Assembly: GCF_016908515.1 (NCBI RefSeq)
Contig: NZ_JAFBEA010000001.1
Span: 682,001 to 746,000 of the forward strand
DNA: 64,000 nt
DNA from: Virgibacillus halotolerans
GTDB lineage: Bacteria; Bacillota; Bacilli; Bacillales; Amphibacillaceae
Direction: 5' to 3'
The translations under genes were made by a program, and so were the position numbers. The notes beneath the pieces were generated by a model that had not been told where the DNA came from, made no database searches, and was given only the letters and a program-made list of their open reading frames with translations. Positions 52,707 to 63,123 of this stretch are shown here, one piece after another (the stretch's first letter is position 1; each line of letters opens with the position of its first letter).

Positions 52707-55286
52707 TTATTTCGTTACTTGCTTTTGCAGCTTATATAATGCATTCATTGCTTCTAATGGTGTCATTTCAAATAGATTTAAGTCTTTTAGTTCTTTCATC
52801 ACCTTTTCACCGGCGACTGGAATTTTTTCTTTTTTCGCTGACTTTGATTCCTCCACAAAGAAGGACAATTGACCAGCTTCTATTTTTTCCGTTGTTGGAC
52901 TTGGTTTATCATTTCCTTCCAGCTGTTGCAGAATGGTACTAGCCCGTTCGATTAATGCACCAGGTAAATCAGCCAGTTTGGCTACATGAATTCCATAACT
53001 TTCATCTGCCGCACCATCTTTAATTTGATGAAGAAAAACAACATTTCCTTCATGTTCTTCTGCCCTGACATGAATGTTTTTTAAGTTGGGTAAGGAATTC
53101 TCTAATGCTGTTAATTCATGATAGTGAGTAGAGAACAAGGTTTTCGCCTTGATATTATTATGAATATATTCAACGATGGCTTGAGCCAAAGCCATACCAT
53201 CATAAGTGCTTGTTCCCCGTCCTATTTCATCCAGTAAAATTAAACTCTTATCTGTTGCATTTGCGATTGCATGATTCGCCTCAAGCATTTCCACCATAAA
53301 AGTACTTTGCCCCGCAACAAGATCATCTGCAGCGCCAATCCGTGTAAAAATTTGATCAAATAAAATGAGATCTGCTTCATCACAAGGAACAAAACAGCCA
53401 ATTTGGCCCATAATAACGGTTAAAGCCAGTTGTCGCATATACGTGCTTTTACCGGACATATTCGGTCCCGTGATTAATAGAATACTTTTTTGCTGATCCA
53501 ATGAGATGTCATTTGGAACAAAGGTGTTATCCTGCATTACTTCTTCAATAACTGGATGTCGTCCATTCTTAATGCATAATTCATTGTCAACAAATCGCGG
53601 ACGCTTGTAATTATTCGATTCACTAACGGTTGCAAAAGCTTGTAATACATCTATATTACTAACAACCTCTGCCAAATATTGTAGCTGGGGAATGTGTTTT
53701 TTAATTTGTTCGCGAACTTCAATAAATAAATTGTATTCAAGCTCAACACTTTGTTCTTCAGCTTCTAATATGAGTTGTTCTTTCTCCTTGAGCTCCGGTG
53801 TTACATACCGCTCCGCGGTTGTCAATGTCTGTTTACGCTCATATCTGCCCTCTGGAAGCAGGTGCAGATTCGCTTTAGTTACTTCAATATAGTAACCAAA
53901 TACCCGATTATACCCGATTTTAAGTGATTTAATATTTGTTTCCTGCTTTTCCTTTTGTTCCAATTCTGCAATCCATTTTTTACCGTTTCTCATTGCATCA
54001 CGATAGGTATCAAGTTGCTCACTATAACCATCTTTGATCATTGATCCATCTTTAATCGATATCGGCGGTTCATCTACCAAGCTTTCATTCAATAACGTTA
54101 CAATATGCTCGGGAAAAATCAACTCATCTGCTAAAGATTGCATGCGAGCTTGTTCAAATTGATGTAAGGTCGCTTTTAGCTCCGGTATCCTTTCCAATGA
54201 CGCCTTTAACTGAATTAGATCTCTTGCGTTCACATTTCCAAACGCAATCCTTCCAGCAAGCCGTTCTAAATCATAAACTGATTTCAAACTCTCTCTTATC
54301 GTATCCCGTTCCATAAAGCTTTGGTAAAATTCTTCGACAATATCAAGCCGTTCTTCAATTCTAGCTTTACTTAGCAAAGGACGTTCCAGCCACTTTTTGA
54401 GCATGCGGGATCCCATTGCTGTAACTGTTTTATCAAGTACCCATAATAGACTGCCATGCTTTCCTTTTTTTAATATCGTTTCAGATAACTCCAGATTCCT
54501 TTTAGAATACATATCCAGTGATAAATAATGATGCAGTTGGATAATTTCCGCTTGTTTTAAATGGTCAAGCGAGCGCTTTTGCGTCTGCTGGATATAATTT
54601 AATAATCGACTGAACGCTTTCATCAACCGCTCATCATTTAAGTTTTCACATAGATCCCTGTATTCCGCATTGAAATTCACTTCATCCTGATAAGAAAGTG
54701 TTATATTTAATCGTTCACTTAATTGATTTTGTAAATCCTCTGGTAAATTCGAGGAAATGACAATTTCTTTTATCGGTTGGTTATATAATTCGTGAATAAC
54801 AGCGTCCCAGCCATCCTTAATTAAGGCAAGCTGGTTTTCGCCAGTCGATAAATCATTGTAGACAACGACATACGTGCCATCTTGAAAATGTGACAGGCTA
54901 GCAATATAGTTATTTTCCCCTTCACTTAACATATTACTTTCCATGACTGTCCCAGGGGTGATTTGCTGAATAACCTCTCTTTTCACAACCCCTTTAGCGG
55001 TCTTAGGATCTTCTACCTGCTCACAAATCGCTACTTTATAGCCTTTTCCGATCAGAATCTTTATGTAGTTTTCTGCAGCATGGTATGGTATACCACACAT
55101 TGGGATCGGTTCTTTTTGCCCAGGATCTCTTTTTGTTAAGGTTATTTCTAATTCCTTTGATGCTTTAATTGCATCCTCATAAAACATTTCATAAAAATCG
55201 CCCAAACGGAAAAATAAAAAGGCATCTTTATGTTCTGCTTTAATTTTTAAATATTGAACCATCATTGGTGTGTGCTTAGACATCAT
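52707..55286 (-). CDS. mutS: MutS, mismatch recognition protein
   Basis: 859 residues. Mismatch-binding FYEMFYEDA (Phe-x-Glu type motif in domain I: DFYEMF), clamp, and ABC ATPase with [37 protein letters not shown] (signature) and [20 protein letters not shown]. Operon with mutL downstream; cotE upstream, as in B. subtilis. Confidence 0.98.
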   Translation of the reverse strand: MMSKHTPMMVQYLKIKAEHKDAFLFFRLGDFYEMFYEDAIKASKELEITLTKRDPGQKEPIPMCGIPYHAAENYIKILIGKGYKVAICEQVEDPKTAKGVVKREVIQQITPGTVMESNMLSEGENNYIASLSHFQDGTYVVVYNDLSTGENQLALIKDGWDAVIHELYNQPIKEIVISSNLPEDLQNQLSERLNITLSYQDEVNFNAEYRDLCENLNDERLMKAFSRLLNYIQQTQKRSLDHLKQAEIIQLHHYLSLDMYSKRNLELSETILKKGKHGSLLWVLDKTVTAMGSRMLKKWLERPLLSKARIEERLDIVEEFYQSFMERDTIRESLKSVYDLERLAGRIAFGNVNARDLIQLKASLERIPELKATLHQFEQARMQSLADELIFPEHIVTLLNESLVDEPPISIKDGSMIKDGYSEQLDTYRDAMRNGKKWIAELEQKEKQETNIKSLKIGYNRVFGYYIEVTKANLHLLPEGRYERKQTLTTAERYVTPELKEKEQLILEAEEQSVELEYNLFIEVREQIKKHIPQLQYLAEVVSNIDVLQAFATVSESNNYKRPRFVDNELCIKNGRHPVIEEVMQDNTFVPNDISLDQQKSILLITGPNMSGKSTYMRQLALTVIMGQIGCFVPCDEADLILFDQIFTRIGAADDLVAGQSTFMVEMLEANHAIANATDKSLILLDEIGRGTSTYDGMALAQAIVEYIHNNIKAKTLFSTHYHELTALENSLPNLKNIHVRAEEHEGNVVFLHQIKDGAADESYGIHVAKLADLPGALIERASTILQQLEGNDKPSPTTEKIEAGQLSFFVEESKSAKKEKIPVAGEKVMKELKDLNLFEMTPLEAMNALYKLQKQVTK

Positions 55287-55388
55287 TCATCCTCCAAAAA
55301 CTCACTTATGCTCATGCAATTATAGCATAAAGTGAACCATACAAGCGATTGTCTGAACCCCTTTAACCTATTTTATCGCAGTTTAACC

Positions 55389-55520
55389 GGCAGTAAAACC
55401 TCCACTTCAAAAATATAAGTGGCACCGGAACTTTTAGGTGAGAGATAACTGCCTGCACAAGCCCGATTGGTTTAACTATCAATCGGCGTGAGAAAAGAAA
55501 AACTCCCACTGATTGGAGTT
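55389..55520. repeat. Structured intergenic element between cotE and mutS
   Basis: Nested inverted repeats: GGCAGT (55389-55394) with ACTGCC (55448-55453) enclosing CCACTT/AAGTGG (55402-55422), then CCGATTG/CAATCGG (55463-55486), then AACTCC/GGAGTT (55501-55520), the last with a T-run on the minus strand (second terminator for cotE). The shape suggests a dispersed chromosomal repeat. The remainder of 55287-55590 shows no gene. Confidence 0.5.
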
Positions 55521-55559
55521 TCACTTTATAAAACACGCTTCTTGCAAAGGAACAAAAAA

Positions 55560-55590
55560 TTACGAGAGAAATTAATCCCTCGTAATTTTT
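55560..55590 (-). terminator. Terminator of cotE
   Basis: Minus strand AAAAATTACGAG and CTCGTAATTTTTT around GGATTAATTT. Confidence 0.88.
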
Positions 55591-56160
55591 CTAGTCTTTT
55601 TCATTTAAAAAATCGGGTTTAACATCATGCAGTTCATCATCTTTTAGTTCAAAATCCCATTGATCATCATCATCGTCATCATCAAATTTTCCATGATTTG
55701 GATTTACTTTCACACTAAGTCTTGTTTCACCAATTATCTGTACGATAAATTCCCGTTCCGTTTCAACTACGATTTTGTGCCCTTTATTTGCAATCTTACA
55801 CTCCAGACAGTTAGGTTGTTGAACAACCTTAGCAATCACATCGTAATCCTCATTCAGGCAATTATCATCCTTAACAGATAATGGAACAACATCACAATAG
55901 GTTACTCTTTCAGTTACGACCTCCGTTTTTGTATTATCATTATACGAATACCAAACGTTGATATCATAGCTCCCATTAATTTCTACGGAATCCTTTGATT
56001 TCTTTTTGGCATTGTATAAATGATTGATGACCCAGCACCCTAAAATACTTGTTGGATGATGTGATGGTGCGATATTATTGGATGCTTTTGTGAACTTGCG
56101 ACCCTTGCCACAGACGGCTTTTGTAATGATTTCTCTATATTCTTTATCAAGAAAAGTCAT
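55591..56160 (-). CDS. cotE: CotE, outer spore coat morphogenetic protein
   Basis: 189 residues. [23 protein letters not shown] and [19 protein letters not shown] are characteristic of CotE; the C-terminus is very acidic with a run of seven Asp. Directs outer coat assembly during sporulation and is made in the mother cell. Located between ricA and mutS as in B. subtilis. 280 bases upstream hold no gene and presumably the sporulation promoters. Confidence 0.95.
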   Translation of the reverse strand: MTFLDKEYREIITKAVCGKGRKFTKASNNIAPSHHPTSILGCWVINHLYNAKKKSKDSVEINGSYDINVWYSYNDNTKTEVVTERVTYCDVVPLSVKDDNCLNEDYDVIAKVVQQPNCLECKIANKGHKIVVETEREFIVQIIGETRLSVKVNPNHGKFDDDDDDDQWDFELKDDELHDVKPDFLNEKD

Positions 56161-56402
56161 AATTACTTATACCTCCTCATTTTTCATAGTCATTTTATGC
56201 AAGACAAATACCTAAAGTGCATAGCTATTTTATTCTGATGGGAAATTATCAATTTTCCGGACCGTATCATTACACAAAAGGAACATTGCGTGAGTAATAA
56301 TCGCAGACCCTAAAAATTTTTACGGAAATTTAAAGCTTGCGGCTTAAGGAGTGATGTTAAGTCAAGTTTTCTAATGAAAGCTGATAAAGGCATGATAATA
56401 AC

Positions 56403-56440
56403 AAAAAAACAAGGCAGATAATATTCTGCCTTGTTTTTGT
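56403..56440 (-). terminator. Terminator of ricA
   Basis: Minus strand AAACAAGGCAGA-ATATTA-TCTGCCTTGTTTTTTTG. Confidence 0.92.
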
Positions 56441-56866
56441 TTAATGACATCCTGTACTTTTTTTAGTTTTTGATCCTGTTTCACCAGACAATAAATCTCC
56501 ACCTGTTGATTCAATAACATGATTTGTTACTTCTCTTGCTATCGTTCCGGATACAAGTTGTAGTACATCATTGACCACAATTTGTGTTTCCTTAAATTCC
56601 TGTACAACCGGTATTGCATCGATTTCGTCCTGTAGACGATCAATTTCTTCTTCCATCCGTTTTAATGCTTCTCTTTTTTCATAAGCTTGAAAATTAACTG
56701 CTTGTTTCTGTAATGCTTTAATTTTCGTTATCAGCTTTTGAACCTTTTGGTTATCATTAATTTTTGCTTCAACTTGTTTGAATCGATCGATTTCATCTGT
56801 ATTTGCAAGCATATTCGCTAAGTCTTTTGCTGCATCAAGTACTTGTGTGCGTGTATATTCAGCCAT
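56441..56866 (-). CDS. ricA: RicA (YmcA), subunit of the RicAFT complex
   Basis: 141 residues, helical (TRTQVLDAAKDLANMLANTDEI, NDNQKVQKLITKIKALQKQAVNFQ) with a C-terminal Cys-His (STGCH). In B. subtilis RicA, RicF and RicT bind iron-sulphur clusters and direct RNase Y processing; they affect biofilm, competence and sporulation. The gene follows miaB by one base. RNase Y is encoded at 59916, its likely partner. Confidence 0.88.
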   Translation of the reverse strand: MAEYTRTQVLDAAKDLANMLANTDEIDRFKQVEAKINDNQKVQKLITKIKALQKQAVNFQAYEKREALKRMEEEIDRLQDEIDAIPVVQEFKETQIVVNDVLQLVSGTIAREVTNHVIESTGGDLLSGETGSKTKKSTGCH

Positions 56867-56867
56867 G

Positions 56868-58436
56868 TTAGTTCACCTCAACTGTATTTTCTACCATTAT
56901 ACCATTTAATGACCATGTTTTCGTGTCCGTAATTTTCACTTCAACAATTTTGCCAATTGCTGATTGTGGACCTTTAAAATTAACTAATTTATTTCGCTCT
57001 GTATAGCCGGCCAGAACATCAGGGTCTTTTTTACTTTCACCTTCAACAAGTACTTTAACAATCTTATCATCATAAGTTTTCATTGATGCTGCAGATTGTT
57101 TGTTGACAAGGTCGTTCAGACGGTATAAGCGTTGTTTCTTCACTTCTTCTGGAACGTCATCCTTTTTACGTGCAGCTGGCGTACCTTCACGTGGTGAATA
57201 AATAAACGTGTATGCTGCCTCAAAACCAACTTCTTCTACTAGTGTCATCGTTTCTTCAAATTGCTCTTCTGTCTCATTCGGGAAACCGACAATAATATCT
57301 GTGGTTAACGTTGCATTTGGCATCGCTGTACGTATTTTATGAACCAATGCCAAGTAATCTTCCCTTGTATATTTTCGATTCATTTTCTTTAATATTTCAC
57401 TGCTTCCGGATTGTACCGGCAAATGAATGTGGTCCAGTAGATTGCCCCCTTGAGCTAATACCTCAATTAATCGATCATCGAAGTCTCTTGGGTGGGAGGT
57501 CGTGAAACGAACTCTCGGGATATCAATCTTATGAATATCATTCATTAAATCGCCTAATCCATATGTAAGATCTTCGAAGTCTTTTCCATAGGCATTGACG
57601 TTTTGCCCCAGTAATGTCACTTCCTGATAGCCCTGTGCAACCAAACGCCGTACTTCCTGGATAATGTCATCGGGTCTCCTGCTGCGCTCTTTACCACGTG
57701 TCATTGGCACGATACAGTACGTACAGAATTTGTCACAGCCGTACATAATGTTAACCCATGCTTTAATTTTACCTTTACGTACTTTTGGCAGATTTTCTAT
57801 AATATCTCCTTCTTTAGACCATACCTCTACAATGTTTTCTTTACTGAACATTGCTTCTTTAACCAGGTGTGGAAGACGGTGGATATTATGTGTTCCAAAG
57901 ATCAAATCAACATGCTGGTGTTTTTTTAGAATTCGGTTTACCACCGATTCCTCCTGTGACATACAACCACAAACCCCAAGAATTAAATCTGGTTTTTCCA
58001 GTTTTAAAGGTTTTAGATGACCGATTTCACCAAACACCTTATTTTCCGCATTTTCCCGGATTGCGCATGTATTGAGTAAAATGATATCCGCATCATTTGT
58101 ATCTGCAGTAGATTCGTAACCCATTTCCGTTAAAATTCCGGCCATTACTTCTGTATCATGTTCATTCATTTGACAACCATATGTACGAATAAGGAATTTC
58201 TTTCCTTCTCCAATGTTTTCCATGTCTTCAGGGATTCCAAAATCATAATGAACATCTATTTTATCGCGACCGCGTTTACGGGCTTTATTCAAATTAGGTG
58301 GCTCGTACGTTGTTTCAAAATACTTGGCAAAGTCGACACTTGTCTTTTCACTTAAAGGTTTGTCCTGATCGGATTTTCTGTCCGCAGTCGTCACCTGTTT
58401 AATCTGCGCTTGCTCTTTCCGTTGCTGTTCGTTCAT
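56868..58436 (-). CDS. miaB: MiaB, tRNA-2-methylthio-N6-isopentenyladenosine synthase
   Basis: 522 residues. N-terminal UPF0004 cluster-binding domain ([43 protein letters not shown]), radical [18 protein letters not shown], and C-terminal TRAM domain ([15 protein letters not shown]). Methylthiolates i6A37 in tRNA. N-terminal extension of about 60 residues is usual for Bacillaceae. Confidence 0.96.
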   Translation of the reverse strand: MNEQQRKEQAQIKQVTTADRKSDQDKPLSEKTSVDFAKYFETTYEPPNLNKARKRGRDKIDVHYDFGIPEDMENIGEGKKFLIRTYGCQMNEHDTEVMAGILTEMGYESTADTNDADIILLNTCAIRENAENKVFGEIGHLKPLKLEKPDLILGVCGCMSQEESVVNRILKKHQHVDLIFGTHNIHRLPHLVKEAMFSKENIVEVWSKEGDIIENLPKVRKGKIKAWVNIMYGCDKFCTYCIVPMTRGKERSRRPDDIIQEVRRLVAQGYQEVTLLGQNVNAYGKDFEDLTYGLGDLMNDIHKIDIPRVRFTTSHPRDFDDRLIEVLAQGGNLLDHIHLPVQSGSSEILKKMNRKYTREDYLALVHKIRTAMPNATLTTDIIVGFPNETEEQFEETMTLVEEVGFEAAYTFIYSPREGTPAARKKDDVPEEVKKQRLYRLNDLVNKQSAASMKTYDDKIVKVLVEGESKKDPDVLAGYTERNKLVNFKGPQSAIGKIVEVKITDTKTWSLNGIMVENTVEVN

Positions 58437-58525
58437 AACAAAACTCCTCCTATCTTACGTATACATACATTCCTCTAGTATAAAGGCTATGATTCAATTT
58501 AACAATACATCTCGCCTAAGTACAA

Positions 58526-58558
58526 AGAAAAAACCTTCCAATATTAGAGGAAGGTTAC
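58526..58558 (-). terminator. Terminator of spoVS
   Basis: Minus strand AACCTTCC-TCTAATAT-TGGAAGGTTTTTTC. Confidence 0.9.
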
Positions 58559-58572
58559 TAAATTTGTCATTA

Positions 58573-58833
58573 TCATCTTGGTTCTACAATCAATTTAATT
58601 GCTGTTCGTTCCTCATTATCAATCATAATATCTGTAAACGCCGGAATACAAATTAAATCGACTCCACTTGGTGCGACAAATCCTCTTGCAATGGCTACCG
58701 CCTTTACGGATTGGTTAATTGCGCCCGCTCCAATTGCCTGCATTTCCGCTGTGCCGCGTTCCCGTAATACATTTGCGAGTGCTCCTGCTACTGAGTTTGG
58801 ATTTGATTTTGCTGAAACTTTTAATACGTCCAT
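58573..58833 (-). CDS. spoVS: SpoVS, stage V sporulation protein
   Basis: 86 residues from ATG 58833 (AGGAGGTACTAGTA), the exact family length. VLKVSAKSNPNSVAGALANVLRERGTAEMQAIGAGA is nearly invariant in Bacillaceae (Alba-like fold). Needed for later stages of sporulation. Here it lies directly between ymdB and miaB; tdh and kbl, present in B. subtilis, are absent. Confidence 0.97.
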   Translation of the reverse strand: MDVLKVSAKSNPNSVAGALANVLRERGTAEMQAIGAGAINQSVKAVAIARGFVAPSGVDLICIPAFTDIMIDNEERTAIKLIVEPR

Positions 58834-59016
58834 TACTAGTACCTCCTTCATATCCTAATGTAGTTCTATAGCTACTATATTCCTGGAGATGTTAGCTTAT
58901 TACCCTATTATGCATCAATGATTCCAAAAATTCAATTTACCAAGATTCAACTAGAGCGCACTACTGATTATCAATTGGCTAAATTACTACATGACCTATC
59001 TTACAGTTCAAAAGGC

Positions 59017-59814
59017 TTAACCAAAAAACGGATGGTCGTCATTAATTAAAATCCGCTCTACTTTTGTTGCTTTTCCACTATTGTTATCAATCGTCACTAC
59101 AAACCCGTTTAGTTGTTTTCTTCCCTGCGTGGTAATTTCGAAACGTACAGGTAGAGAAGTCAAGAAACGTTTCATTACTGCATCTCTTTCTACACCTAAG
59201 ATGCCATCATAAGGACCGGTCATCCCTACGTCTGTTATATATGCTGTTCCTTGCGGTAATATGCGCTCGTCGGCTGTTTGAGTGTGTGTATGCGTTCCTA
59301 CTACCGCGCTGACCCTACCGTCTACATACCAGCCCATTGCTTGTTTCTCACTTGTCACTTCTGCATGAAAATCAACAAAAATAATATTCGTTCTTTCTTT
59401 GGCTTCATCGATTAATTCATCCATTTTTCGAAATGGATCTTCAAGTGGGGCCATGAATGTACGCCCCTGCATATTAATAACAGCTATTTCAGTACCGTTC
59501 AAGTTAACATAGGTGATGCCCTTTCCAGGCGTTCCTTCTGGGAAATTTGCTGGACGAATCATATTTTTCGCGTCATCTATAAACTCGAAAATCTCTTTCT
59601 TATCCCATGTATGGTTGCCCATCGTAATAACGTTGGCACCCCATTCTAAAAATTGTTTGTATATTTTTTCTGTGATTCCTTTTCCGGAGGCAGCATTTTC
59701 GCCATTTATTATCGTCAAATTGGGGCGGTATTTGTCTTTTAATTTTGGTAAATATTCTTGTACTGTTTCCCTGCCCGGCGAGCCAGTGACATCACCGATA
59801 AACAATATTTTCAT
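59017..59814 (-). CDS. ymdB: YmdB, phosphodiesterase/metallophosphoesterase
   Basis: 265 residues. Metal-binding motifs LFIGDVTGSPGRE, INGENAASGKGITE, MGNHTWDKKE, DFHAEVTSEKQA and VVGTHTHTQTADE. In B. subtilis YmdB hydrolyses 2',3'-cyclic nucleotides and affects biofilm and motility gene expression. Downstream of rny and probably co-transcribed. Confidence 0.95.
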   Translation of the reverse strand: MKILFIGDVTGSPGRETVQEYLPKLKDKYRPNLTIINGENAASGKGITEKIYKQFLEWGANVITMGNHTWDKKEIFEFIDDAKNMIRPANFPEGTPGKGITYVNLNGTEIAVINMQGRTFMAPLEDPFRKMDELIDEAKERTNIIFVDFHAEVTSEKQAMGWYVDGRVSAVVGTHTHTQTADERILPQGTAYITDVGMTGPYDGILGVERDAVMKRFLTSLPVRFEITTQGRKQLNGFVVTIDNNSGKATKVERILINDDHPFFG

Positions 59815-59877
59815 CCTGTAATCATCCTATCTCATTTATTAGTATTTGTTTTTCACAATCATTATTTCATGTCAAAA

Positions 59878-59908
59878 AATAAAAGCGACCACATGGCCGC
59901 TTTTACCG
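59878..59908 (-). terminator. Terminator of rny
   Basis: Minus strand AAAGCGGCCATGTGGTCGCTTTTATTTTTTG. Confidence 0.88.
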
Positions 59909-59915
59909 CATTAAA

Positions 59916-61481
59916 TCATTTTGCATATTCAACCGCTCTTGTTTCTCTAATTACAGTTACTTTAATATGACCTGGGAAATCGAGTTCTCCCTCGATCCGT
60001 TTACGAATATCTCGTGCGATACTCACAGATTCTATGTCATCAATTTCGTCAGGTTTTACCATAATTCGTATTTCTCTTCCCGCTTGGATGGCAAATGATT
60101 TCTCGACTCCTGCAAAGGATTCAGAGATTTCTTCAAGCTTTTCTAATCGCTTGATATAGTTTTCCAATGTTTCACTTCTTGCACCAGGACGTGCAGCAGA
60201 TAATGCATCCGCAGCAGCTACCAGTACTGAAATGACGGAAGTTGCCTCTTCATCACCATGGTGGGAAGCAATCGAATTAATAACTACCTCATGTTCCTTG
60301 TACTTCATTGCTAATTCTTTACCGATTTCAACATGGCTGCCCTCTACTTCATGATCAATTGCTTTTCCGATATCATGGAGGAGACCGGCTCTTCTTGCCA
60401 ATGTTACATCTTCGCCTAGTTCTGCAGCAAGTAATCCAGAGAGATACGCAACCTCTGTAGAGTGCTTCAAGACATTTTGACCATAGCTTGTACGGTATTT
60501 TAGGCGACCAAGAATCTTAACCAGGTCCGGATGCAGACCATGTACGCCAACTTCGAATGTTGTTTCTTCACCAATTTCACGGATATATTCATCAACCTCG
60601 CGTCTGGCTTTATCCACCATTTCTTCAATTCTCGCCGGGTGGATTCTGCCGTCCTGTACTAGTTTTTCTAGTGCCATACGAGCTATTTCCCGTCGAACTG
60701 GGTCAAAACCAGATAGGATTACTGCTTCTGGTGTATCATCAATAATTAAATCAATACCAGTCAATGTCTCCAGTGTTCGAATATTACGCCCTTCACGTCC
60801 GATGATTCGACCTTTCATCTCATCATTAGGAAGGTTTACAACTGATACAGTTGTTTCAGCAACGTGGTCTGCAGCACAACGCTGTAAAGCCAACGAAAGA
60901 ATGTTTTTTGCTTTTTTATCAGCATCTTCTTTTGCACGATTCTCAGCTTCTTTCACCATTAACGCCGATTCGTGTGTCAGCTCATTTTCGAGCCGGTCTA
61001 AAATAATTTGTTTGGCCTGGTCTGTTGTATATCCTGAAATGCGTTCAAGCTCCGTTTGCTGCTCTTTTTTCATAGCTTCCACTTTGCTTTCCATTTCTTC
61101 AATTTGTTGTTGTTTCTCCGTTAGTGATTGTTCCTTCTTCTCTAACAAAAGTTCACGTTTGTCCAGTGTTTCACTTCTTTTATCCAGATTTTCTTCTTTT
61201 TGCATCAGACGATTTTCTTGTTTCTGTGCCTCTGCACGACGCTCACGAAGTTCTTCCTCCGTTTGCTGGCGAAGCTTATGATTCTCATCTCTTGCCTCAA
61301 GAAGTGCCTCTTTTTTAGCGGCATCTGCATTTCGGTGCGCTTCATCAACTAACTGTTTTGCAAAAGTTTCCGCACTGGAAATCTTTGCTTCAGCAATTGA
61401 TTTACGAATCAGATAACCAACAACAATACCGACGATTAGGATTAAAGCAAGCAAAATGAAGATGATTAAAGTATTGTCCAT
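59916..61481 (-). CDS. rny: RNase Y, endoribonuclease
   Basis: 521 residues from ATG 61481 (GGGAGGTGAA upstream); an upstream in-frame extension has no ribosome-binding site. N-terminal transmembrane segment ([20 protein letters not shown]), long coiled coil (about 30-200), KH domain ([29 protein letters not shown]) and HD domain ([17 protein letters not shown]). Initiates mRNA decay at the membrane. Confidence 0.97.
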   Translation of the reverse strand: MDNTLIIFILLALILIVGIVVGYLIRKSIAEAKISSAETFAKQLVDEAHRNADAAKKEALLEARDENHKLRQQTEEELRERRAEAQKQENRLMQKEENLDKRSETLDKRELLLEKKEQSLTEKQQQIEEMESKVEAMKKEQQTELERISGYTTDQAKQIILDRLENELTHESALMVKEAENRAKEDADKKAKNILSLALQRCAADHVAETTVSVVNLPNDEMKGRIIGREGRNIRTLETLTGIDLIIDDTPEAVILSGFDPVRREIARMALEKLVQDGRIHPARIEEMVDKARREVDEYIREIGEETTFEVGVHGLHPDLVKILGRLKYRTSYGQNVLKHSTEVAYLSGLLAAELGEDVTLARRAGLLHDIGKAIDHEVEGSHVEIGKELAMKYKEHEVVINSIASHHGDEEATSVISVLVAAADALSAARPGARSETLENYIKRLEKLEEISESFAGVEKSFAIQAGREIRIMVKPDEIDDIESVSIARDIRKRIEGELDFPGHIKVTVIRETRAVEYAK

Positions 61482-61856
61482 GATTTCACCTCCCATTGCT
61501 ATAAAGTTGTACAATTCATTATTGTCGGCATGTACCATTTTCAATGCATTAATAACAATAAATCTTATAAATGAAATTATAAAATTATACATGTTAATTT
61601 TAATTGTCTCTCTGGATAATGTCAAGGAAACGTCATAACTAATCCTGAATCATACATATTAAGAAAATCACAAGCACCTGTTCTAACAACATACAAACTG
61701 GAAGTATTCTGACAAGATAAAGGAAACGCGATGAATGGTAGCGAGTCAACGTTAACTTATCGTAGGGAAAATTCTGAAGTTTGTTAGTGTTGGGCACTGG
61801 AACTGGACATAGCTATCCTTAAGGTTAATATACTATATACTCTTTTTACTAGCGAA
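61482..61856. other. Intergenic region rny-recA
   Basis: About 375 bases. The rny ribosome-binding site and leader occupy 61482-61630; no gene, clear structured RNA or mobile element was seen in the rest. The recA terminator lies immediately to the right of it. Confidence 0.6.
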
Positions 61857-61890
61857 AAATCCTTTACTATTATAGAGTAAAGGATTGCTT
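61857..61890 (-). terminator. Terminator of recA
   Basis: Minus strand AATCCTTTACTC-TATAATA-GTAAAGGATTTTTCGC. Confidence 0.88.
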
Positions 61891-61906
61891 GGTAAGATGG
61901 CTTTTA

Positions 61907-62950
61907 TTATACATCAAAACTCTCTTGCTCAACTTCTTTTGGTTTTTCCGCTTCTTCTTTAATCTCGTCTAACTGATAATGATCTCGAATCGCTTCATGT
62001 ATTTCAGCCATTATCTCTTTGTTTTCTTTTAAAAACTGTTTGGCATTTTCACGTCCTTGACCAAGTCTTTCTTCTTTATAGGAGTACCATGCGCCACTTT
62101 TAAGCACAATATCCAATTCTGAACCAATATCAAGGATTTCACCTTCTTTAGAAATTCCTTCTCCATACATAATATCGACCTCAGCTTGTTTAAATGGCGG
62201 TGCTACCTTATTTTTAACGACTTTAATTCTCGCTTTATTTCCCATAATGTCATTACCCTGTTTTAGTGTTTCTGCACGACGAACTTCTAGTCTGACAGAT
62301 GAATAGAATTTAAGTGCACGTCCACCTGGTGTCGTTTCCGGGTTCCCAAACATAACGCCTATTTTCTCCCGTATCTGGTTAATGAAAACAGCTGTAGTTT
62401 TCGACTTGTTTATGACTCCAGACAATTTTCTTAATGCTTGAGACATCAGACGGGCCTGTAACCCAACGTGGGAGTCACCCATTTCACCCTCGATTTCCGC
62501 CTTTGGAACCAGTGCAGCAACCGAATCGACAACTACAATATCTACCGCACCACTGCGTACGAGCGCCTCAGCAATTTCCAGTGCCTGTTCTCCAGTATCT
62601 GGCTGAGATAATAATAATTCTTCTATATTTACACCTAGCGCACTTGCATAAGTTGGATCTAATGCGTGTTCAGCATCAATAAACGCCGCATTTCCACCTT
62701 TTCGCTGTGCTTCAGCAATTGCATGTAATGCTACAGTCGTTTTACCAGATGATTCCGGGCCATATATTTCTATTACCCTACCTCTTGGATATCCACCTAC
62801 TCCTAATGCTACATCCACTGCCAAAGACCCACTAGGTATTACTGCTATTTTTTGGAGATCTTTTTCTCCTAGTTTCATAATAGAACCTTTACCAAATTGC
62901 TTCTCTATTTTACTTAATGCCATATCTAAAGCTTTTTTTCTATCGCTCAT
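61907..62950 (-). CDS. recA: RecA recombinase
   Basis: 347 residues, complete. Walker [13 protein letters not shown] (64-71), DNA-binding loop 1 [13 protein letters not shown], loop 2 [21 protein letters not shown], and an acidic C-terminus. Pairs homologous DNA and activates LexA cleavage. Promoter and LexA box lie upstream. cinA is the upstream neighbour, as in B. subtilis. Confidence 0.99.
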   Translation of the reverse strand: MSDRKKALDMALSKIEKQFGKGSIMKLGEKDLQKIAVIPSGSLAVDVALGVGGYPRGRVIEIYGPESSGKTTVALHAIAEAQRKGGNAAFIDAEHALDPTYASALGVNIEELLLSQPDTGEQALEIAEALVRSGAVDIVVVDSVAALVPKAEIEGEMGDSHVGLQARLMSQALRKLSGVINKSKTTAVFINQIREKIGVMFGNPETTPGGRALKFYSSVRLEVRRAETLKQGNDIMGNKARIKVVKNKVAPPFKQAEVDIMYGEGISKEGEILDIGSELDIVLKSGAWYSYKEERLGQGRENAKQFLKENKEIMAEIHEAIRDHYQLDEIKEEAEKPKEVEQESFDV

Positions 62951-62980
62951 AGCATTTACCTCCTCTAATCAACTATTTAC

Positions 62981-63032
62981 ATCATACATTGTTTTTAACA
63001 GTTTGCCAAGCAAAAAAACGAATAAACGTTCC
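62981..63032 (-). promoter_or_regulatory. recA promoter and LexA box
   Basis: Minus strand TTGGCA (63004-63009), 17-bp spacer, TATGAT (62981-62986). A LexA-like box GGAACGTTTATTCG (63019-63032) is just upstream of the -35. Confidence 0.8.
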
Positions 63033-63123
63033 GTTGTTTTTCCATTACCATTTCTATCAAAATGCCTTTTTAAGCATAAATTTACCTACAAAATGCAATT
63101 TCAACAAAAAACCACGGGAAACT

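Noticed and set aside
52104-52739. 211-codon plus-strand frame inside mutL
   Set aside because: Antisense to conserved MutL motifs without ribosome-binding site or recognisable domain.
60802-61281. 159-codon plus-strand frame rich in Ser/Phe/Cys inside rny
   Set aside because: Antisense image of the RNase Y coiled coil; no start signal or family resemblance.
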